Shown here: positions 8,972 to 16,309 of the stretch, piece after piece | Numbering within the stretch: position 1 is the stretch's first letter | Layout: every line of letters begins with the position of its first letter | Assembly: GCA_016192525.1 (NCBI GenBank) | Contig: JACPTZ010000223.1 | Location: forward strand, 1-38,914 | Origin: Planctomycetota bacterium | GTDB lineage: Bacteria; Planctomycetota; MHYJ01; JACPTZ01 | Length of the DNA stretch: 38,914 bases | Reading direction: 5' to 3' | Position numbers and translations under genes: made by a program | Notes under the pieces: model-generated | What the model was told of the DNA's origin: nothing | Databases searched by the model: none | What the model saw: the letters and a program-made list of their open reading frames with translations, nothing else

Positions 8972-9933
8972 GGGTTCACCTTTTCGGCGTCGAGCCATAG
9001 TCGGGGTACTTGTGACACCTTTTCTCGCCCGGTGGGTTGGTAGACCGGCCGCCCCATGGATCGATAGGGTAACGCGTCCGTTCCCAGAAGGCGAATTCGC
9101 TTTCTCGCTTCCTGAATGTAGGATTTCTCCTTGTCGATCCCCATGGCTCTTCGGCCATGCCTTAGGGCCGCCAGCAATGCAGACCCGACTCCCGAGAACG
9201 GATCGAACACAAGGTCTCCCTCCTCGGTGAAAGCAAGTACGCAGCGCTCCACGAGTTCGATCGGAAACTGGCATGGGTGGATGGTCTTTTCCGGGTGATT
9301 GCACTTGACATTGGGGATGTTCCAGAGTTGCGTCTCCCAATCGCGAATCAGGAGCTTCCACACATCACTTGGGTTCTTGCCAAGCGGATTGCCGCTCGGT
9401 TTGCCTCTGTTGGGTCCGCGGAAATGGGTCTTTCCCGGGTACTTTGAGGGGACACGAACTGAGTCCAGGTTGAAAGTGTATTGTTCGGACTTCGTGAACC
9501 AAAGCAGGGTCTCGTAGCGCCCCGAGAAGCGCACACTGCAATGCAATCCGTGTTCAAAGTGCCAGATCACCCGGTTCCTCAGCTTGAACCCGAGTTCTTT
9601 GAGTATCGGGTAGAAGTAGACATCGAGAGGGAACACCTCGCTCTTGTCGACAAAATTGCCTACCTGCCAGCAGAGAGACCCTCGCGGCGAGAGCACGCGC
9701 CACAGCTCCGCAAGGACCGGCTTCATGCCGTCCAGATAGGTGACGAGTTCCTGCCTGGCTTCGTAGGCCTTCCCGATGTTGTACGGAGGAGAAGAGACGA
9801 TGAGATTGACGGTGGCGTCCGGCATCCCCCGGAGGGTCTCCAGAGTATCCCCATGGACGAGGATTACTCTCGCCCTTTCGTTGTAGGCCTCGGAAATCTC
9901 AGGGGGGTCTTCATGAAAGAGCAAGTTCTTCAT
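8968..9933 (-). CDS. Type II DNA methyltransferase (beta class, probable N4-cytosine)
   Basis: A 321-residue DNA methyltransferase. Catalytic motif IV is SPPY (48-51) and comes before the AdoMet-binding motif I, FDPFSGVGS (243-251), the order of beta-class enzymes. The SPPY form is typical of N4-cytosine methyltransferases, consistent with M.BglII chemistry on AGATCT. A target-recognition region of about 100 residues lies between them (about 130-215). It should protect the genome from the endonuclease translated from the overlapping downstream gene. The ATG at 9933 is preceded by GAGGAG at about 10 bases and lies 2 bases after the stop of an upstream small gene. AGATCT does occur in this window (17011, 6762, 31844), so protection would be needed if the nuclease is active. 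Confidence 0.92.
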   Translation of the reverse strand: MKNLLFHEDPPEISEAYNERARVILVHGDTLETLRGMPDATVNLIVSSPPYNIGKAYEARQELVTYLDGMKPVLAELWRVLSPRGSLCWQVGNFVDKSEVFPLDVYFYPILKELGFKLRNRVIWHFEHGLHCSVRFSGRYETLLWFTKSEQYTFNLDSVRVPSKYPGKTHFRGPNRGKPSGNPLGKNPSDVWKLLIRDWETQLWNIPNVKCNHPEKTIHPCQFPIELVERCVLAFTEEGDLVFDPFSGVGSALLAALRHGRRAMGIDKEKSYIQEARKRIRLLGTDALPYRSMGRPVYQPTGREKVSQVPRLWLDAEKVNP

Positions 9934-9935
9934 GA

Positions 9936-10190
9936 TTATGCATCTCCTCGATCGCTCGGATCGGCACCTCGTGCAGAAGCCCTGTGGGCCTTCCCGTGTA
10001 CGAGCCTCCTTGTTTCCGCGGGCATGTCTGCCATTCGATCAGGTCGCAACCTCGTGTCCCCACTCCAGCCCGCGTGGACATGATCCCAATCGACGAGATG
10101 CGCTTCGACACGCGGGTCCGACACATAAAAGCCGACCATCGTCCCTCCTCTTATCTCAACAATGACTCTCCGTTTCACGCACTTTTTCAT
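9936..10190 (-). CDS. Small conserved hypothetical protein upstream of methyltransferase
   Basis: An 84-residue frame. The first 37 residues, MKKCVKRRVIVEIRGG... to VDWDHV, resemble short phage or bacterial proteins with an (I/V)EIRGGxV...SxDPxVxxxLVDWD pattern that I know only as hypothetical. The rest (about 47 residues) is Arg-rich and lacks that character, so the 3' part may be altered. The ATG at 10190 is chosen over an upstream GTG at 10247 because the conserved part starts there; a GAGAGG lies very close upstream. Its TAA is 2 bases before the methyltransferase ATG, so it is co-translated with the restriction-modification genes. It has no helix-turn-helix visible, so it is not an obvious control (C) protein. 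Confidence 0.55.
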   Translation of the reverse strand: MKKCVKRRVIVEIRGGTMVGFYVSDPRVEAHLVDWDHVHAGWSGDTRLRPDRMADMPAETRRLVHGKAHRASARGADPSDRGDA

Positions 10191-10253
10191 CTTCCTCTCC
10201 AGTGCTTCTTCGGCCACCGGTGCGGGGTCATCAGCGCCGCCATGCACCCCACG

Positions 10254-10469
10254 CTACGCTTCTCTCCCGGGATCGTTCTTCGCCACGAACTCCTTGAGCA
10301 GGTCGGCGAACCCCTGTGGCCCCTTCTCCTCGATCGCCGCCAGCAGCAACCTGGCTTTCGCCGCGCCGAACTGGAACGGGAAACGCGATTCGCCGCCCAG
10401 CACCAGCAGGGCATGACCCTTGTACTCCCCGAACGACACCAGCGATTTCGTCTCGGTCGTTGCACTCAT
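10254..10469 (-). CDS. Small conserved hypothetical protein
   Basis: A 71-residue protein with a strong ribosome site (GGAGGA, 6 bases before ATG 10469). It reads SFGEYKGHALLVLG, then FPFQFGAAKARLLLAAIE, then FADLLKEFVAKND. The central FxFGxxKAxLxL pattern recurs in short uncharacterised bacterial proteins in my recollection. It is soluble, alpha/beta in character, with no metal or HTH motif. First gene of the run 10469 > 10190 > methyltransferase > endonuclease. Confidence 0.65.
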   Translation of the reverse strand: MSATTETKSLVSFGEYKGHALLVLGGESRFPFQFGAAKARLLLAAIEEKGPQGFADLLKEFVAKNDPGREA

Positions 10470-10675
10470 GTATTCCTCCGGGATATGAGGGGTTTTCGAT
10501 CCGCGCGACTCTCACCCTCTCCCTCCCCTGCAGGGGCGGGAGAACCGGGTGCCCGTCTCTTCATCAGACGCCTTCGCCCCGCCGGGGGGAAGCGGGGCAC
10601 CCCTCGCCCCGCCCCCCGGCGACCCTCCCCGGCCGGGCCCTCCCGGCCCCGGCCCTCCCTGTTTCCCCCCATCCC
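10470..10675. other. Non-coding GC-rich spacer
   Basis: Between the small-gene operon and the 113-bp duplication. It is pyrimidine- and GC-rich with CCCGGCC-type phrases and a segment near 10509-10560 (CTCTCCCTCCCCTGCAGGGGCGGGAG) of the kind often left by genome-wide repeats. No gene or clear promoter is seen. Confidence 0.5.
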
Positions 10676-10901
10676 GCGGGCGGGTCCCGACCTCATCGGA
10701 CCGCCCATGCCTATTGGCTGACCAGGTCTGCTCCCCTCCTCCGACGTCTCCCCGAGCGGAGCCCGGTCGGTCCCCGCCCCTACGCGTCGCGGGCGGGTCC
10801 CGACCTCATCGGACGGCCCACGCCTCCTGGCTGACCAGGTCCGCTCCCCTCCTCCGACGTCTCTCCGAGCAGAGACCGGTCGGTCCCCGCCCCTACGGCC
10901 A
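10676..10901. repeat. Tandem duplication of a ~113-bp repeat
   Basis: GCGGGCGGGTCC starts at 10676 and again at 10789. The two units stay alignable through GGCTGACCAGGTC..CTCCCCTCCTCCGACGTCTC and end in GGTCGGTCCCCGCCCC. Parts of the same unit (CGGGTCCCGACCTC and GGTCGGTCCCCGCCCCTACG) occur at 2869-2978, so it is a dispersed repeat. It sits just downstream of recA. Confidence 0.85.
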
Positions 10902-10943
10902 CGGGTGGCCGCGACTCCCCGTGCCACCCTCTTCGTCCCCCCG

Positions 10944-12128
10944 TTACTTGCGCTTCTCCGCCCCCGCCTCCGCCGTTTCCTTCGCGGCCTCCGCCGGGCG
11001 CGGCGCGGGCGACATGGCCGGCGGCTTCGGGACCCCCGCGCCCAGGTGCGTCACGGGCGCATCCCCGATCTCCACCCCGAGGGCCTTCCGGATGTCGCGC
11101 TCCAGACCGGACATCAGCTCCGGATTCTCCTTGAGGAAATCGCGGGCCTTCTCGCGGCCCTGCCCGAGCCGGGTCTTCCCGTACGAGAGCCACGTTCCGC
11201 TCTTCTCGATCACTTTCGCCTCCTCGCCCAGATCGAGGAGGTCGCCCGGCCTCGAGATCCCCTCGCTGTAGAGGATGTCGAACTCGGCCCGCTTGAACGG
11301 CGGAGCGATCTTGTTCTTGGCGATGGTGACGCGGGTGCGGTTCCCGACGGTGACTTCGCCGTCCTTGATGGTGGTGATCTTGCGGATGTCGATCCGGACC
11401 GACGAGTAGAACTTGAGCGCCCGGCCGCCGGGCGTGGTCTCGGGGTTGCCGAACATCACGCCGATCTTCTCTCGGATCTGGTTCGTGAAGATGACGCAGG
11501 TGTTCGCCTTGGCCACGGCGGCGGTCAGCTTCCGCATCGCCTGCGACATGAGACGGGCCTGGCTCCCCATCTGGAAGTCGCCCATGTCGCCTTCGAGTTC
11601 GGACTTCGGGACGAGGGCGGCGACGGAGTCCACGATGATCACGTCGACGGCGTTCGAGCGGACGAGGCACTCGGTGATTTCGAGGGCCTGCTCGCCGCAG
11701 TCGGGCTGGGAGAGGAGGAGGTCGTTCAGGTTGACGCCGATCTTCCGGGCGTAGACGGGGTCGAGCGCGTGCTCGGCGTCGATGAAGGCGGCGGTTCCGC
11801 CCATCTTCTGGGCGTTGGCGGCGATGTGGAGGCAGAGCGTGGTCTTGCCGGACGACTCCGGCCCGAAGACCTCGACGATGCGGCCGCGCGGGACCCCCTT
11901 GCCGCCGAGGGCGAGATCGACGGAGAGGGCGCCGGTGCCGATGCCCTGGATGTCGAGTTTCGTGTCGGCCCCGAGGCGCATGATGGAGCCCTTCCCGTAC
12001 GACTTCTCGATCTGGAGGATGGCGGAGTTCAGCGCCTCGGCGCGGCGTTCCTCAGCCTTTGTGGGCGCGGGAGCCCCTGCGGCCCCGGTTTGCGCGTGCG
12101 ACGACGTCCCCGTTCCCGTTGCGACCAT
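10944..12128 (-). CDS. recA: Recombinase RecA
   Basis: A 394-residue RecA. A family-atypical N-terminal stretch of about 28 Ala/Gly/Thr-rich residues precedes the core, which contains Walker A GPESSGKT (89-96), [23 protein letters not shown], the Walker B segment [14 protein letters not shown], the L2 loop [29 protein letters not shown] and a C-terminal Lys/Glu/Ala tail. It forms filaments on ssDNA for strand exchange and normally activates the SOS response. The ATG follows AAGGAG at 8 bases. No LexA-type box was recognised upstream. ssb, recQ and rmuC lie downstream in the same direction. Confidence 0.98.
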   Translation of the reverse strand: MVATGTGTSSHAQTGAAGAPAPTKAEERRAEALNSAILQIEKSYGKGSIMRLGADTKLDIQGIGTGALSVDLALGGKGVPRGRIVEVFGPESSGKTTLCLHIAANAQKMGGTAAFIDAEHALDPVYARKIGVNLNDLLLSQPDCGEQALEITECLVRSNAVDVIIVDSVAALVPKSELEGDMGDFQMGSQARLMSQAMRKLTAAVAKANTCVIFTNQIREKIGVMFGNPETTPGGRALKFYSSVRIDIRKITTIKDGEVTVGNRTRVTIAKNKIAPPFKRAEFDILYSEGISRPGDLLDLGEEAKVIEKSGTWLSYGKTRLGQGREKARDFLKENPELMSGLERDIRKALGVEIGDAPVTHLGAGVPKPPAMSPAPRPAEAAKETAEAGAEKRK

Positions 12129-12157
12129 GTCTGTGCTCCTTAGTAGAGAGGGTGTTT

Positions 12158-12171
12158 GAACCGCAGAGACG
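12158..12171 (+). repeat. Short repeat, left flank of the second GxxExxY gene
   Basis: GAACCGCAGAGACG, perfectly inverted at 12475-12488. It continues as GCAGAGGGCGCAGAG, a common intergenic phrase in large bacterial genomes. With the right copy it brackets the GxxExxY remnant. Confidence 0.8.
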
Positions 12172-12190
12172 CAGAGGGCGCAGAGTACAA

Positions 12191-12460
12191 CTACTCCTGC
12201 AACCCCAGCACCAGTCTACGGATGCCGTCCTTCAGGACGGGCACATGAAAATTGATCAGGAGACTGGCCTTCCAGCCTCCGAGTTTCAATCCCTTGTATT
12301 CCAGCGGCAAGGGACGCTGCCGAACGAAGTGGATTCGCCGGAGGCTGAGTTCACGGCACAGGCAGGCTTCGTAGGCGGAATCCAGAAGTCCCGGCCCGAT
12401 CGTTCGGTGCACTTCGATCGCCGCTCCGATTACTTCTCTCGTCAGTTCATTTATCTTCAT
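12191..12460 (-). CDS. GxxExxY protein lacking its nuclease-like core
   Basis: An 89-residue version of the GxxExxY family. The N-terminal part is intact ([32 protein letters not shown], with [10 protein letters not shown] as the signature; the usual Glu is Asp here) and the C-terminal part is intact ([19 protein letters not shown]). The middle jumps from EYKGLKL (about 54-60) directly to [11 protein letters not shown]. About 35 residues containing the D...ExK core, present in the relative at 7391, are missing without a frameshift. It is therefore either a catalytically dead truncated protein or a recent in-frame deletion. GGAGGA precedes the ATG at 12460. It lies 26 bp downstream of the STAS-like gene and is flanked by inverted GAACCGCAGAGACG repeats. 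Confidence 0.85.
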   Translation of the reverse strand: MKINELTREVIGAAIEVHRTIGPGLLDSAYEACLCRELSLRRIHFVRQRPLPLEYKGLKLGGWKASLLINFHVPVLKDGIRRLVLGLQE

Positions 12461-12474
12461 CTCAGCGTCCTCCA

Positions 12475-12488
12475 CGTCTCTGCGGTTC
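12475..12488 (-). repeat. Short repeat (inverted), right flank of the second GxxExxY gene
   Basis: Perfect inverse of 12158-12171. It overlaps the last codon of the upstream gene, so the element boundary may have replaced the native 3' end. Confidence 0.8.
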
Positions 12489-13107
12489 AGACCTGCTGTG
12501 TCAGCGTCTCGGCCCACGCCCGCGCCAGGCTCACATAGACGAACTCCCTCCCGCCCTCTTTCAGCGCGCTCTCGTCGCGGGCGATGAGGCGGCGCTTGTG
12601 CAGGTTGATGAGCCTCGTAGAGGCGGTGTTCAACTCGATCCCGAGCCGGCCGGCGAGCGTCTTCGCCGTCAGGGTCCCGTCCTTCTGGATCATCTCGTAC
12701 ACCTCCGCGAGGGAGGGGTGAAGGACCCCGGTCATGCCCCACACCGGTTTCTTCACGCGGACGCCGACCGCGATGGCGCCGGGGAGCAGCACCGTCGGGC
12801 AGGCGAGGACCTTGCGCTCCAGCGCCACGGCGAGATTCTCGAGATGGGTCGGCGTGGCGTTCGCCAGGATCAGGTGCCGCTCCCCATACTCTCCGCTGGC
12901 GAGGCGGGAGACCGGCCGGGCGATCCCCTCGTCGGCGCAGGAGAAGTCGAGGACGCCCACCCGGACGAAGTCGCAGAGGATTCCGCCCGGCTCGGGGATC
13001 TCCTCCAGCGCCCGTTCGAGGGCGTCGCGGAGAATGGCCCCGGTGGCGCGCGTGACGCAGTCGCCCGTGCCGGCCAGGGTCCGCACATCGCACGTTCGCC
13101 AATCCAT
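12487..13107 (-). CDS. STAS-like plus winged-helix hypothetical regulator
   Basis: A 206-residue protein. Residues about 20-110 ([49 protein letters not shown]...[10 protein letters not shown]) have the alternating beta-alpha pattern and the VLDFS turn of STAS-like domains of the DUF4325 type. Residues about 130-190 ([44 protein letters not shown]) form a winged helix-turn-helix typical of transcription factors. It may be a DNA-binding switch controlled by a protein or small-molecule partner; this is inference from fold only. The start at 13107 lies 4 bases after the ORF6N stop, so both are one operon. A 21-bp palindrome lies about 80 bp upstream of its start. Confidence 0.65.
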   Translation of the reverse strand: MDWRTCDVRTLAGTGDCVTRATGAILRDALERALEEIPEPGGILCDFVRVGVLDFSCADEGIARPVSRLASGEYGERHLILANATPTHLENLAVALERKVLACPTVLLPGAIAVGVRVKKPVWGMTGVLHPSLAEVYEMIQKDGTLTAKTLAGRLGIELNTASTRLINLHKRRLIARDESALKEGGREFVYVSLARAWAETLTQQV

Positions 13108-13111
13108 AGTA

Positions 13112-13501
13112 TTATGCTCCAGCGGAACACGCCGCTCGTGGCGCGCCCGCGCTTCCCCAGGACGCCGTCAGGATCCCGCCGTCTAAGGTCACAATTTGTG
13201 ACCTTGAACAACTGCCTTCAGGGGAACAGGTTGCGCTGCTCTCGAGAGGAAAAATCCCCTTCAGCGCCTCCACCTCCTCCTCCGTGATCTGAATCATGAA
13301 ATCCCCGGGGAATCGCTCGATGTTCCGCCTCACCGCCTGCATCAACACCTTGGTCGGAATCCCGTAGAGGGTCGCGAGGTGCGTGCCCGGCATCACCCGC
13401 TGTCCCCGGAGGACGACGATCCGGCGTTCCACAAAGTCGGAGCCGACCGCGTCCGACCCGTCCCTCGGCTCCGCCGGGTTTGGTTGTTGAAGCGGGGGCA
13501 C
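13112..13501 (-). CDS. ORF6N-domain protein, C-terminally short
   Basis: A 129-residue protein with a clear ORF6N domain: RRIVVLRGQRVMPGTHLATLYGIPTKVLMQAVRRNIERFPGDFMIQITEEEVEAL (about 27-81). ORF6N proteins occur in phages and chromosomes and are thought to be DNA-binding and antirepressor-like. After RSQIVTL (about 99-105) the family usually continues with a conserved PYAFTEQG segment; here 24 unrelated residues follow, so the 3' part is probably lost. The frame begins with GTG 13501, about 34 bases downstream of a near-consensus promoter. A GGAG/AAAGG stretch lies directly upstream of the start. It is the first gene of the operon with the STAS-like gene and the GxxExxY remnant. Confidence 0.75.
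   Translation of the reverse strand: MPPLQQPNPAEPRDGSDAVGSDFVERRIVVLRGQRVMPGTHLATLYGIPTKVLMQAVRRNIERFPGDFMIQITEEEVEALKGIFPLESSATCSPEGSCSRSQIVTLDGGILTASWGSAGAPRAACSAGA
13185..13205. promoter_or_regulatory. 21-bp perfect palindrome, possible operator
   Basis: Ten-base arms AAGGTCACAA and TTGTGACCTT around a single central base. It lies inside the 3' end of the ORF6N gene, where the same bases encode SQIVTL, and about 80 bp before the start of the downstream winged-helix gene. The perfect dyad with an odd centre is like a dimeric HTH operator; the coding overlap is an alternative explanation for part of it. Confidence 0.6.
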
Positions 13502-13541
13502 CTTTCGATCTCCACGTGTTCATCTGAATCAACTGAACGCT

Positions 13542-13569
13542 ATGATATCACATTTATCGGAGGTGTCAA
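13542..13569 (-). promoter_or_regulatory. Sigma70-type promoter for the ORF6N operon
   Basis: On the minus strand TTGACA (13569-13564) and TATCAT (13547-13542) are separated by 16 bases. The start of the ORF6N gene is 41 bases further. It lies in an AT-richer patch than its surroundings. Confidence 0.7.
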
Positions 13570-13938
13570 GCGGTTTTCGGAGCCACTCCGGAAAAATGAT
13601 CCGCCCCGGAAGTCGCAAGAACACTGGCCTCCCGAACGCCCGGCCCCTTTCTTTCAGAATTCTCGCGCGACCGGGCGGAACAGCGCATACTGCGGGGAGG
13701 ATCCGCCCGCTCCTCCGCCCCGAGGAGACGGGGCGGGGGCGGTCGGTGATGTTCACCGGTTCCTTCAGAGGGTGCGGATGCCCAGCCTCCGGCTCACCCA
13801 TGGGTCGCGCGTCGAGATCCTGCCCATCCCGGGCCAGAGTCTCTCCATTCCCTGAGAAAACAAGGGCCGGCCACCCGCGCGCCTGGCGTTCACGGATCCC
13901 CAGGGGCGTGCCTGACAGTACCGGGGCGTGCTGAGAGA
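13570..13938. other. Intergenic region without recognised gene
   Basis: 369 bp between the ORF6N promoter and the end of a HEAT-repeat gene. A frame open on the minus strand through this stretch into the HEAT gene has no protein character. No terminator, tRNA or strong inverted repeat was found by eye. Confidence 0.5.
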
Positions 13939-16212
13939 TCACCGGCGGCCGTCCGGATTCAGCGCCTTTCGGAGGGCTTCGAGCTCGCGACGCTGGGTCG
14001 GGTCGGTGACGAACCCCTCCCCCCCCATCGTCCCCTGCAGGGCCGCATCGATGGCGGTGAGGCGCACGTCGACGGTCCGCGCGGCATCGCGGGCTACCTC
14101 GAGGAGCGCCGGGGCCACCTCGGCGTCGCGGCGCGTGCAGTTCCACTGGATTCCGTCGATCACCGTCGTCTGGATCACCGGATCGGGGTCCCCGCGAAGG
14201 AGCCCGATCAACTCGTGGAGTTCGGAGGACGACGGCGCCTGCGCTACGGCATAGATCGCGGTCGTCCGCACCTTCACCGCCGCGTCCTCCTTCGCCGCGC
14301 GGAGCAGGGCCGAACGCCACTCCACGGCGTCTTCGGGAAGGGCCCAGGCGGCCGCGTTCCGCACCTCCTCGGACGGGTCGTTCTTCAGGATACTCTCCCA
14401 TTGCGCGAGCGTTTCACGGGTGGACGCGTCCTTCAGCCACCTCAGCGCCCGCCGGCGAACGTCCGGGTCCGGGCTGGCCAGTCGCCCTCCGATCAACTGT
14501 CGGAATTCGGCCGTCCCGGCCCCGTTCAGGGAGAGGGTCTGCAATCGGTGGACGAGATCATCCGCGACCTCAGGATCGCGTTCGGCCGTGAGGAGTTTGC
14601 GCAGGGTGGCGAGGGCCGGCGCCGGATTGTCCCGGAGGCCCCTCGTGGTGAGGTCAAAGAAATCGCCGCTCCACCGTTCGTGCGCGTCCCGAATCCGCCG
14701 CTCCTCGGGGGTCATAACCACCTTGATGCCGATGGCCGCGGCGGCCCGGATCAGGGCCCGCCCCCGCTCAAGATGGAGGGACACCTTCTCCTCCAGTGTT
14801 TCGCCCGGATAGTCCTCGTGGCGGAACCCGCTCCGTTCTGGATACGCGAGGGGGTCGTTCTCGTCCACGGGCGGTTCAACGGCGACCGGCGACTCCGAAG
14901 GCGGAGGGGGCGGTGGAGCCGGCCTCGGCCCGGCGGCGGCCTCCCGGGCGCGCCTTTCGAACTCCTCCGATTCCCGTTTCAGCTCCTCGGAGCGAAACCG
15001 GTCGTACAGGTCCTCCATCTCCCGGAGGACCGCCGGATCGAGAGGGACCGGAACGCCGATGTCGGGACCGGACAGGATCGACCTCGCCGCGCGGGAGCGG
15101 ACCCCGGAGTCTCTCGATGCGTCGCGCGCCACCTCCGCGAGCGCCTTCCAGAGTTCGACATCGCGAACCGTCGCGGCGTTCGCGAGTGTATCGACCAGAG
15201 TCCCTTGAACGGCGGCCTCCCGTTCGCTGCGGAGGAGGCCCACCAGTGAAACCGTCTCCGCGGCCGAGGCATCGAGTCCGAACTGGAAGATCGCCTGCCG
15301 GCGGACCGCGGCAGACCGGTCTTCGGCCGCGGCGCGGAGGAGGGTAGCCCTCGAATTCTCGCTGCGGGGCGGAGGGTTGGAGGAGGCGATCTCGCGCACG
15401 GCGTCAGAGGGGTCTTCGGTGACGGCCCGAATCCATATCTCCTCCGCTCCCGGGGGCATGGACCAGCCGAGCCACGCGAGTCCCTTGACGCGGGTCGCCG
15501 CGTCGGAAGAGACCGACATCTCTGCCACGATCCTCCCGAAGGCCGCCTTCCCCGCCTCGGTCCTCAGATAGTCCCCGAGGCACCCGGCGAGAATGTCGGC
15601 GAGGTCGGGGTCGGGCTCCGCACGGAAGAACGCGATCAGCACCCGCCGGGTCGTCTCGGGGTCTTCCCGGGCGGCCTCGCCCGCGAGCACTTCGGCCCCG
15701 TACTCCCAGGCGACGCGCCGCTCCCGTTCGTTGACGAGGTGGGGCGGCTCAAGAACGATCCGGGCGGGACCGTGGAGCAGATCGAGGAGCGAATGAAGCC
15801 GCTCTTCGACCGTCGACCCCGGAAGATCGACGAAGTGCGTGGGGAGACAGGGGGTTCCCCGGATGGACATCAACGAACCCCTCCCCAGAGAAGCAAACCG
15901 GGTGAGGCGCCGACGATCTTTCTCCGAGGGAAAGTGTCCGAGCGGGGGGTGCGATCCCAACTCTCGGGAGTCCGCGACCCCGGACCCGGGAGCAACCGTC
16001 GTGGAGGGTGGAAGCGGGCCGACGTCCTTCGCCTGAGGGAGCGCCCCGACGCCCGGACGAGGAAGGCTCGGGGGGCCGCTCACTCCCGGTGTGCCTCCGG
16101 ACGGCGGGACGGGGGCCGTGTCGCGGAGTAGGCGGAGGAGGCCGTATCCGATCCCCAGGATGACCCCGCCGATCGCCGCCGCCACGAGTACCCACGAGCG
16201 GGTCCGTCGCAT
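13939..16212 (-). CDS. Membrane-anchored HEAT-repeat protein with internal duplication
   Basis: A 757-residue protein. A single N-terminal membrane helix (about 7-27, WVLVAAAIGGVILGIGYGLL) is followed by a Pro-rich linker to about 125 and two homologous halves. Each opens PG(S/E)T(V/L)EE(R/K) (about 131 and about 475) and continues as HEAT-like helical pairs of the DPSDAVREIA / DPSEEVRNAA type, ending with arginine-rich VR(S/L)..A segments. A Glu/Arg-rich, Pro-rich linker lies between the halves. The family is a scaffold or protein-interaction type; no enzyme motif is seen. The start at 16212 is chosen over an upstream open frame because GGAGGG precedes it by 9 bases and the helix begins at once. 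It lies 97 bp downstream of another HEAT gene, same strand. Confidence 0.8.
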   Translation of the reverse strand: MRRTRSWVLVAAAIGGVILGIGYGLLRLLRDTAPVPPSGGTPGVSGPPSLPRPGVGALPQAKDVGPLPPSTTVAPGSGVADSRELGSHPPLGHFPSEKDRRRLTRFASLGRGSLMSIRGTPCLPTHFVDLPGSTVEERLHSLLDLLHGPARIVLEPPHLVNERERRVAWEYGAEVLAGEAAREDPETTRRVLIAFFRAEPDPDLADILAGCLGDYLRTEAGKAAFGRIVAEMSVSSDAATRVKGLAWLGWSMPPGAEEIWIRAVTEDPSDAVREIASSNPPPRSENSRATLLRAAAEDRSAAVRRQAIFQFGLDASAAETVSLVGLLRSEREAAVQGTLVDTLANAATVRDVELWKALAEVARDASRDSGVRSRAARSILSGPDIGVPVPLDPAVLREMEDLYDRFRSEELKRESEEFERRAREAAAGPRPAPPPPPPSESPVAVEPPVDENDPLAYPERSGFRHEDYPGETLEEKVSLHLERGRALIRAAAAIGIKVVMTPEERRIRDAHERWSGDFFDLTTRGLRDNPAPALATLRKLLTAERDPEVADDLVHRLQTLSLNGAGTAEFRQLIGGRLASPDPDVRRRALRWLKDASTRETLAQWESILKNDPSEEVRNAAAWALPEDAVEWRSALLRAAKEDAAVKVRTTAIYAVAQAPSSSELHELIGLLRGDPDPVIQTTVIDGIQWNCTRRDAEVAPALLEVARDAARTVDVRLTAIDAALQGTMGGEGFVTDPTQRRELEALRKALNPDGRR

Positions 16213-16309
16213 GACCGTGACCCTCCATCGAGGATCGTACCGCGAATGCCTCCGGCGGGCCAGCCCGTCCGGGAGTTCAAATGGAGGCGCATCTGGGCGT
16301 CCGGGCGGC

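Noticed and set aside
10905-12143. Plus-strand 412-codon frame over recA
   Set aside because: Antisense of recA.
12129-12160. LexA box upstream of recA
   Set aside because: Neither a CTGT-N8-ACAG nor a GAAC-N4-GTTC form is found.
13529-14401. Minus-strand frame bridging the gap into the HEAT gene
   Set aside because: Overlaps the HEAT gene in another frame, no protein-like segments.
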